Shown piece after piece: positions 56,691 through 64,000 of a stretch of 64,000 bases of DNA (position 1 is its first letter; each line of letters opens with the position of its first letter). The stretch is from Isoetes taiwanensis (taxonomy: Eukaryota > Streptophyta > Lycopodiopsida > Isoetales > Isoetaceae): NCBI GenBank assembly GCA_021234155.1, contig JAJEKV010000181.1, forward strand, positions 372,001 through 436,000, given 5' to 3'. Below the pieces are notes generated by a model, which was not told the DNA's origin, ran no database searches, and saw only the letters and a program-made list of their open reading frames with translations. The position numbers were made by a program, and so were the translations under genes.

Positions 56691-57910
56691 CTTCACCATC
56701 TTATAGTTAGAAAAGGGCTGGAGGAGTGAAACATTTTTGGGCAATCTTTGATACAAAATGTATGGCAAGTGTGGTGCTTGCCCAAGCCGCATGCTATTTG
56801 ACAAGATGAAGCCGAAAAATTCATTCACATGGAATATCATGATATTGGTTATGTTCAACTAAAGCCAGCCTGCAGAAGCCTTTAGATTTCTTCAAAAACG
56901 CCCCAACCAAATAATCGCTTCTGGAATACCATACGTTTTATGCCCGGTTGGGCGATCAATGTTGTCCACGCATCTATTTGGTAAAATGCCCGAGCTGAAC
57001 GCTATATCATGGATCTACATTGTTATCCGCTTATGCGTTCATCAAGGAAGCTTCACCGTGCCTATAATATTTTCCGTGATATGCCATGCGCTCCGGAATA
57101 ATAGTTTCTGGAATTGGTGCCTATGCTCAACGGTCATCTTAAGGAGGCCCTTCAAATATTTAAGAAGATGCCCTAACTCGATGTTATTTCTTGGACAAGC
57201 TGCCCTTAACGCAGATGTAGTTACTTGACAACTCGATTGCGATATGCCAACCTAGGTTTGTTCATCAATCCTTTAGGATCGCTTTTGGTCAAATGCGCTT
57301 AGAAGGCATCAACCCCGACAGATTACATATATTAGTATGCTTGATGCATGTGCAAGCTTTACTACTAATAAGGGAAACAAGTTCACACTTGTATTATCTT
57401 CTTCAAGCTGTCAGACGATGTTACTTGAGAAATGCACTTTGGTCAATATGTATATGTGGTGGACCTTCATCATGCACATGTTGAATTTGATAAAATGCCC
57501 GGAGCCAAATTTGGTCTCGTATCACCATGGTTGCATCAGATACCAAGATGGGGAAGGACAGGAGGCTCATGCGGTTTTGAGGCAAATGGAACTGGAAGGG
57601 GAGGAGGCCGATGGTGTAATCCATGGGATGTGTATTCAGCCTTCGGGTAGCCATGTTGGCATGGTTGATGATGGTTATCACTACTTCATTTCCACAAATG
57701 GGCGACAATGATACTTCTCATTAAGCTTTGAGCATTTTAATTGCATTGATTGATCTTTCGTGATCGCAGGTCGGCTCACTTGAAGAGGCGTAAGCCTTTG
57801 TTAATAACTTACCTTTGGAACCTAATATTACCGGTTAAGAACCTTCCCTAAGATACGCGTTAACGTTAGTGAACCGCAGTCCCTTTAAAGATTCATACAA
57901 TACGTGCCAT
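56690..57910 (+). pseudogene. PPR pseudogene, plus strand
   Basis: A series of PPR repeats read across frames: 'KMYGKCGACPSRMLFDKM' and 'NSFTWNIMILVMFN' (56757-56858), 'HLFGKMPELNAISW' (about 56968-57010), 'GHLKEALQIFKKMP', a stop and 'LDVISWT' (57130-57195), 'EGINPDRLHI' (57300-57330), 'LDACASFTTNKG' (57338-57375), 'LVNMYMWW' (57440-57465), 'AHAVLRQMELEGEEADGV' (57567-57620) and 'GMVDDGYHYF' (57658-57690). 'SLEEA' and 'LPLEPN' follow near 57778-57825. Order and motifs match a PLS-type PPR protein that would bind organelle RNA. No DYW domain is recognisable. Several frameshifts and stops. Confidence 0.9.
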
Positions 57911-60080
57911 CATGCATTTTGTTTCCAAAGTTGAATATGGTAGAGGAGCAATACTTTGCATCCGCATTCTACTCCAACATTGGCATTTAATTGAAGTGCT
58001 CAAGATTTAGCACATCGCATCTGAGCCCTCCGCATCTTTGTCACCACACCGCTTTGGGGCCGCATGCATTGATTATCTTTATTATGTTCTCGGTGATGAC
58101 ATGACTATCTTAGAGTTAACCTCCTCAGACCAAGAGGGCGGGAATGGCCTTCACCAAAGCTTGTTTTGCACTCACACTACTTTGAAAACGAAGCTGCATT
58201 GTTTCATACTTACTCAGCAAGAAATTTTAGGTTAGGTTATCAATTTCAACAAGAGTAACTGCTCCCGCTTCATCGTGATTAAAACACATTGTGAAGAAAA
58301 CAAGGAGGGATATGAAGAGGTAGTTAACCCATTTACATGCTTTAGTTTGTAAGTCAATGTTAATGGAGTGAATGCGTGCATTTGGAATTAAATTCATCCA
58401 TGTTTATATGGTTGCCCATGCTAGGAACATCGGGCAAGAGGTTTTATCTATGAAAGCCCCAGACTAATTCTCGTCCCCGGCTTGGGTTATGTCACCATGT
58501 TCTAGGATTCTAGATTCTCGCTAAATCTCTTTTTGCTATTATATCTAACATGCTAGATGGCTTGCGCATCATTTTAGCGCAGTATTGTAATGCTATGTTG
58601 GTCGTCGTAGTTTTGTTTCTCCAGTTGCCTTGCCGATGCCATGATTTGTGAGTACGATTTTGGGTTTTTCTCTCTCGGTTTCACTCGCCTGAGTTTGAAG
58701 GGTCCTCGAAGCTATCGGTACACGCGCGACTCTCAAATTCTAAGCCAATCATCGATTTGGTTTGAAGAAGTGGATAATTGAATTAAGGAGTTAAGTTAAA
58801 TTCTCGGTCCAATGTCAATTATAGATTTTGAAGGTGAATGGCTTATAGCCTAGTGTGATAATAGAATGACAAATGAAAATTCATTATGCCTAAAAAGAAT
58901 GCATGAAGTGTATTGAGGAATGTAAAGCAACACATCTATCACAAGATATTAGTACATCAATTGGGAATCAAACTCACCGTTGGTCCACGTTTGTTCCAAT
59001 GCTTGCCACCAAACTAAACTTGGTTGCTTCCTTAACCTCGGTTCGGTGGACAAATAACATTTCATTTTCAAACCGGCAACGCCCCATGGTGGCAAATAAA
59101 TTCTATTTCAGGACTAAAATCAACATAAAATTATTAAGATATTGCTATCTTAGTTCACCTTTCACATGCACTTCTCGGCCTTCAACAAGATTCAATTATC
59201 TCAAAACATATAGCATCATTAGCTCTTACACTCCGTGAAAACTTAGAAAGAGCAAAGGTTCGGACAGCTTGTTGTTCTATAAAGAACTCGTGATACTGCA
59301 GATCAAGATAACCTCGCGACAAAGTTGATAGCATTACGTAAGAAAGACATGTTGTTAGCACTTAGAAGGATAAGGTCGCCATTTCATACCTTATTGATTT
59401 GCAACTATTGTTGGATGCATTCGTGAGTTATAATTATGTCAGCCATAGAAGTCAATAAAGGATCACATTTCATATTCATGCTCTACATATCACACACTCA
59501 TTCGATGCCTCCGAAATATAGAAGCTAAGGTGAGCAAAGAATAACATCGTGAGGCAAGATCCTCTTACTTTAGCAAATTAACAAACTTCCAAGAGCCATT
59601 AGTTCCTAAAACCTCGACATCGAAGCCTTTACCAAGAAGTTTCCGTAACCATAATATCCAAAAAGGAGCAAAGCACGTAATCGAGCACAACATGAAGCTA
59701 GCAATTATAAAGGTTTCTCACCCTCATCGCATATATTGTCAGTGGTCCACAACTTGCCACATTTCCCGCATGAGAACAACTTCCCCTCGCGGAATATTGT
59801 AAGCCGTTGTTGAACAGCTATCAGACATGCATTTTGAAACAATTGTATTCGACAAATGAATAATGAGCCGGGTCTAACAATTCCTACTTTTTCCCTAGCT
59901 GAATTCTATTTCTTATTAAACACAATAAGAGTCCGGATTCAATAAGCATCTCACCTCGCAGTTAAGAAATCAAGCCAAGAACAAAGACCCCATGAGGGAA
60001 ACTTCAGTCATAAATGTAACTACCGTGATCTCCCAACAAGTCTATCGTCGGATCGAAGCAAATGAGACACAGACTTTACT
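57910..60080. other. Unassigned region with one longer open frame
   Basis: The first part may be a decayed 3' end of the PPR gene. The plus strand is open for about 111 codons at 58903-59238, but the composition (many Ser, Thr, Arg) and lack of any motif give no function. Nothing else recognised. Confidence 0.35.
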
Positions 60081-60084
60081 CTTA

Positions 60085-60545
60085 AACATGTTTGCTATTA
60101 TGGTGCAAGGTTGTAAATAAAAGTCCGACGATACATGAAGCGCGAAAGCACACCCATATTCTCCATTTCAAGACCGTAAAATGTCCAATAATCTTTTTTC
60201 ACCCGCAAAGAATCAAATACCTTACTTATATGAGGTACATCAACAACGAGCCGCTAACTCATGAACCATCATGTAAGCAATACGCGCTAAACTCTTCAAA
60301 TCTTTACCACTTACATTAGAAATAACAACAACTTTGTCGCTATTAAGAAATCCATTTAGGTTCAACACATGCACTTACACTAACATATCCTCGCTATTAT
60401 GGCAAGGTTGTAAATGGGGAGTCTCGACAAGATACATGGAATTGCAAGCACACCCATTTTCTTTATTTCAAGATCAGAAATGTCCAACAACTTTTCACTC
60501 ACTTTTCCACCGTGAAAGGAACAAATACATTACTTTTTGCTTTGA
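60085..60545. repeat. Direct duplication, ~150-bp copies ~290 bp apart
   Basis: Copies at about 60090-60240 and 60390-60545 share 'gctattatgg.gcaaggttgt', 'gatacatg.aa', 'gcacacccat.ttct', 'atttcaaga', 'aatgtccaa.aa' and 'caaata.cttact'. The intervening 150 bp is not duplicated. No coding identity. Confidence 0.8.
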
Positions 60546-60549
60546 TGTG

Positions 60550-62200
60550 ACTTCATAGCTCTCGGATTATTTCAATAAAAGTTCCAAGAACTCTATCTTC
60601 AGCCTATGGATTGAACTTCTAGGAAACACTCAATTCTCTACATTACAATGCAATATTATCTCCACCCCCGCATACCAAAGATAAAAGATGAAAGATAAAC
60701 CTTGGTGGAGGCATCACAAGAGGTTTCCGCATCAAGCACTACCATGATGCACCATGGTTTTGAAATGAAACAAACCCAGAATCACTTAAAATGTAGACTC
60801 CACTAGATCAAAATGTGGTGTAAATAGATTATGGCATCTTTTTACTATATAAAAAGATGGAAGTACATAATTAACAAAGATCCACGAGGTTGATTGTCAC
60901 CTAAAACACACTAAGGAAGCCTCCGCTAACATGTGATAACAACTATGTTTGTTTATGCCACCTAAAAGCCATTTCAATAGGAATTTTGGTCGGCATGATG
61001 CACTGAGACTTTACCACATAAAGATGTGAGGCTTAATAGCAATACTCAGACAATATGATTGATCTCGATGCCAAGACCCCTACAAAAATTACCAATTGTG
61101 CTACTCGTTGGAGAGATCCGCGAAAGCCCGTGATCCGTGATGCGTCGACAACATTGACATCATAACAAAGCTTCCAAAAACTTCCAACCTGCTAAGGCCG
61201 TTCAAGAAGCTTTGCATGTTCTCCGGGCGCCAAAATATGAAGGCACCCAGAAACAATATCGCGATAATTATCGATACCAAGAAACGTAATTGTTGTAGAT
61301 TCAAGGATGCAGGTATTTTAACCTTTTTATGAAAAATTCAAAGGTTTACAATACTTTCCACCATCGACTCATATTCTCGCGATGAATGACAATCCATGCC
61401 TCCACGAAATCCCAACATCCACCTCGCAGCGCATTAGATAACAGCTCTCCTGGCCAAGAAAAAGCAAACTTATGTTGCATGCAGCCTTCAAAAGTAGATG
61501 CCCCGATGATATGCTGCTGAGATTGCAAAAGGAAGCCGCGACATGAAAACTCTAGATGGGTGTTCGCAAGACTTTAATTTTGATTACCCATAATTGATTT
61601 GAACTTGCTAGAGCATCATTATATGGAAAATGAAAAGCCATTCCAAACCCTCATACTACATTGCAAAGTATTGACTACGGATGCCGATTTCATCATTTTG
61701 TTGAATTTGCAAGATTGGTTTCAATGCAAAGTATTGAATTAAATGCTTTCCTTCACTAACATCCTTCATTAGCAAATGGTTGGAATCCAAAATAAGCAAC
61801 CTCCAAAAGAAGTTCCCATGGATCAACCACCGAGGTTGTTTCGCGACATGTGCAATTTAAAGGACCTATTTTAAGCATGGAGGATGTAGCTTAGTAAGGC
61901 CATGCTTCATTGGCCATGCTAGAGAAAAATTTGAATTTCCATTTTATGGCTACATTTCTTTACTCTTCAGTTTGGTTAAACCAAATTGGCCTTATATGGG
62001 GAGTTACTCAGCCGTACCCAAAGAATGGACACAAACGAGGGGCTTCACAAACATTTTCGCAAAGATGATCAAGTGAGCAAGGCCAAGAGGTTGAATTTGA
62101 ACTTCTCCCTTGCAAATTAGACACAATATTTCAAATAATAGTACTTATTCATAAAATGCATCTATCTTGAAAGTTTGAATTAAACACATGCCTTGGCTGC
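60550..62200. other. Unassigned region
   Basis: Short minus-strand frames at 61101-61304 and 61346-61528 include a hydrophobic stretch 'LVSIIIAILFLGAFIFW' and 'WPGELLSNALRGGCW'. They could be membrane-protein-like by chance in AT-rich DNA. No family, splice sites or repeat identified. Confidence 0.35.
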
Positions 62201-62204
62201 CATA

Positions 62205-62440
62205 TATGTTTTCAAGCTTGGCTCATGATGCTATTTAAAGTGCGATTATTCTGATTATTTATGCACGCGCATTTTGGTGGAAATAGTCGCCTGGACTTCC
62301 ATGTGGTGATATGCCGCTAAGCCGCATATCTCAAGCTTGCCTCCATGATGTTATTTAAAGTGATCATTTGATAATTTACGCTTAATGCATTTTGTCGAAA
62401 TAGCCTTCTAATTCCATGGTAATATTCTTTGAAATGGCCT
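62205..62440. repeat. Direct tandem duplication, ~120-bp unit
   Basis: Units at about 62207-62320 and 62328-62435 share 'caagctt.gct.catgatg', 'tatttaaagtg', 'gcattttg.tggaaatag' and 'ttccatg.t..tat'. Non-coding. Confidence 0.8.
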
Positions 62441-62444
62441 CCTC

Positions 62445-62760
62445 GCGGACATGCATCTACCTTACAACTTTGTTGATAGAGTGTGCATCTTTGATCTCCT
62501 GGGTGGAACTAAACCCACTTTGCATTACCATCCTTTGTGAGCTCTAACTAGCTAGTATGTTTAGTCTTGGATTTTTAAATCTTCAATTGCTTTTAACAAT
62601 GCATTAGTACTAGTAGAGAGATGCTAGTAATCTACACTAGAGTCTTGTTTTATACTATTGGTTATCGAACGGCGCTCCGGAACGTCTTCGCCCAACACGC
62701 TCCGGCATTACTGCCCGAACTTCTTGTTCTGCCTAAATGTGCATGTTACTCTTAACTACT
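62445..62760. other. Unassigned region
   Basis: No feature recognised. A GC-rich patch at about 62668-62722 contains 'cggcgctccggaacgtcttc' and 'acacgctccggcattactgc', two related words of unknown meaning. Confidence 0.4.
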
Positions 62761-62763
62761 GCT

Positions 62764-63147
62764 CCATTAACGTTTCAAGTCAGGGAACGCTGTTCTAACC
62801 ATAAAATTTGTTTTGACCATTTCTTCATCTTTTTTCTTATTTTCACTTTTTACTTTTGCAAATTTCGATTTTGGTAGGTTGGTCCTCCTCGACATATTCA
62901 TTTGAAATGTGGTAGAAAGCCCTTCTCCTCTTTTTGTTTCCGGGCTGAAAATACCTGCATCACCGATTCTTGGCTTCACCACCGTGAGGAGGAGAAGCAA
63001 GGAAGAACGGAGCTCCCTTCCTGGCCCAAATGACTTAGAGATTAGGTAGAGAGCAAGTAAAAACGCCTCTTCTTTCTTCTTCTCATTAGCATAGGTAAAT
63101 GTCTCGTGATCATTGTTATTGAAAACCGTACCAAATACCAGAAGAAC
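62764..63147 (-). other. Minus-strand open frame of ~127 codons, possible exon
   Basis: The minus-strand frame is open from about 63147 to 62767. It lacks an ATG near its 5' end but contains 'NEKKKEEAFLLALYLI', 'PETKRGEGLSTTFQMNMSRR' and 'FAKVKSENKKKDEEMVK', a basic, charged composition. I recognise no family. It could be part of an exon or 5' region of a gene on either strand, or chance. Confidence 0.2.
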
Positions 63148-63149
63148 TC

Positions 63150-63820
63150 AGTTCCATTTGCCGCCATATAACACATACTGGATTGAATCATTCTTGCTGC
63201 ATGTTCTCTCCTCGCATTTATTTATTTCATTCATACTCATAGAGTCAAGCAAAAACTAGCATTTGGTTTATTCTTCATACCTCTTTTAGTTAAATAGAAG
63301 ATTTGCTATATATTTGCTATAATAGAAGATTTCTTTTTATAATGATGGCTTAAGATATATTCGGCCATAAAAGTTAAACTATGTGGTGTTTTTATGCCTA
63401 TTTATAAGAATATATAATACTTGCAGAGATTTTTATTTTCATTTGGCCATTATTATACATCACCCCTTGACATTTTAAACTTTGAAAACTAGTTCAATAG
63501 GTTAGTTCAGGGGCTCATGTTACCAAATCCATTTTCAAATTTTATTTTCCAAAGTTGATGTTCCTATTCAAGTGTTCCTCGTTCCGGTTCCGTATTTGGG
63601 TGCTGCTCCTGGCCTCGCCTGCCTCAAAAAATCATGGTTTATACTGCAGAGATCGGTGGACACAAATTTTGATAAACTAGTTGCTTTTGCCTCACGCAGG
63701 ACATGTCAAGTTGTGGATTACTAGATAGTGAAGATAGTATCTCGTAACTTATAGAGGGTTTGGTATGAAATTAAGTTGTGTATTGCCAAGACCGCTTAAT
63801 GTGATGGTTTGATTTATTGC
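63150..63820. other. Unassigned region, possible intron
   Basis: AT-rich DNA with no coding signal. 'cctcacgcagg' near 63700 could be a weak 3' splice site. The stretch ends in 'gatttattgcag', a good acceptor pattern before the exon candidate at 63823. Confidence 0.3.
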
Positions 63821-63822
63821 AG

Positions 63823-63897
63823 GAACAGTCCTGGGAATGCTTCGTATGGAGACCTGGGTGCTAGGATGTGCATATTATGGAACTCGCTTTTGCTTCG
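63823..63897 (+). CDS. Candidate 75-nt internal exon, unidentified
   Basis: 'tttgatttattgcag' precedes and 'gtaagaatatag' follows this 75-nt, GC-richer stretch, both good plant splice-site patterns. Two of the three frames are open; one reads 'NSPGNASYGDLGARMCILWN', the other 'TVLGMLRMETWVLGCAYYG'. Length is a multiple of three. The gene would extend beyond the window. The protein is not recognised. Confidence 0.28.
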
Positions 63898-64000
63898 GTA
63901 AGAATATAGTAGTATATATGTTTACATAATGAAGTAATCCAATCATGCCAAAATATGACTTTGAACTATGATTTAAGCCACTTCACCCTCTGGCCATGGA
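63898..64000. other. Window end, possible intron start
   Basis: AT-rich sequence following the donor-like 'gtaagaatat'. Nothing else can be seen before the end of the window. Confidence 0.3.

Noticed and set aside
58903-59238. A 111-codon plus-strand open frame starting with Met
   Set aside because: Composition is not distinctive, no motif or splice context was seen, and chance open frames of this size are expected in 64 kb.
1-64000. CRISPR array, bacterial operon or prophage
   Set aside because: Regular short repeats here are degenerate minisatellites without unique spacers of constant size. There are no ribosome-binding sites or dense ORFs, and the coding remnants are of plant type.
1-64000. 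LTR retrotransposon or integrated virus
   Set aside because: I looked for protease, integrase, RNase H and LTR-type direct repeats with TG...CA ends and found no convincing example. All reverse transcriptase remnants belong to non-LTR elements.

Overview
The window reads as nuclear DNA of a land plant, most likely a seed-free plant with a large repeat-rich genome such as a fern or lycophyte. This is inferred from two things: decayed pentatricopeptide (PPR) coding remnants with the 'LFxxMPxRDVVSWNAMIxAY' repeat style, and plant-type non-LTR retrotransposons (L1-like elements with a DUF4283-like first ORF, plus one RTE-like element). I saw no bacterial, organellar or viral gene, no CRISPR array and no intact gene. 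Almost every coding signal is broken by stops and frameshifts. A few short stretches look like possible exons of unidentified genes, and all are low confidence.

Layout. 0.4-1.6 kb: a direct tandem duplication. 1.6-5.8 kb: a degenerate L1-like LINE (LINE-a, + strand). 5.8-9.7 kb: unassigned AT/T-rich DNA. 9.7-17.4 kb: a repeat complex in which arrays of one ~19-bp minisatellite appear three times in alternating orientation, around a tandem array of ~800-bp units. 17.6-18.1 kb: ~165-bp tandem repeats. 18.3-19.4 kb: a LINE 3' fragment (LINE-d). 20.5-21.0 kb: local duplications. 21.4-22.8 kb: a terminal-inverted-repeat DNA element with internal duplication and a nested MITE-like unit. 25-30.6 kb: Ser/Thr/Pro-rich DNA followed by a second L1-like LINE (LINE-b, +) ending in a poly(A) run. 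30.6-31.6 kb: tandem copies of a repeat with tRNA-promoter-like boxes.

32.7-44.8 kb: three tandem copies of an unidentified ~2.9-kb unit. The middle copy is split by a ~3.7-kb RTE-like element with a recognisable endonuclease, a YADD reverse transcriptase box and an ATTCT-type tail. The third copy carries a ~500-bp insertion and is cut off by a minus-strand LINE fragment (LINE-c). 46-51 kb: mostly unassigned DNA with small duplications. 51.4-52.8 kb: a MITE end and two PPR fragments that converge on each other. 54.5-56.2 kb: tandem repeats. 56.7-57.9 kb: a PPR pseudogene (+). 58-64 kb: mostly unassigned, with two more local duplications and two weak exon or ORF candidates.

Overall this is gene-poor, repeat-dominated sequence whose history can be partly ordered: unit triplication, then nested insertions. 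Paralogous copies differ by many small indels, so part of the coding decay could be sequencing or assembly error rather than biology.
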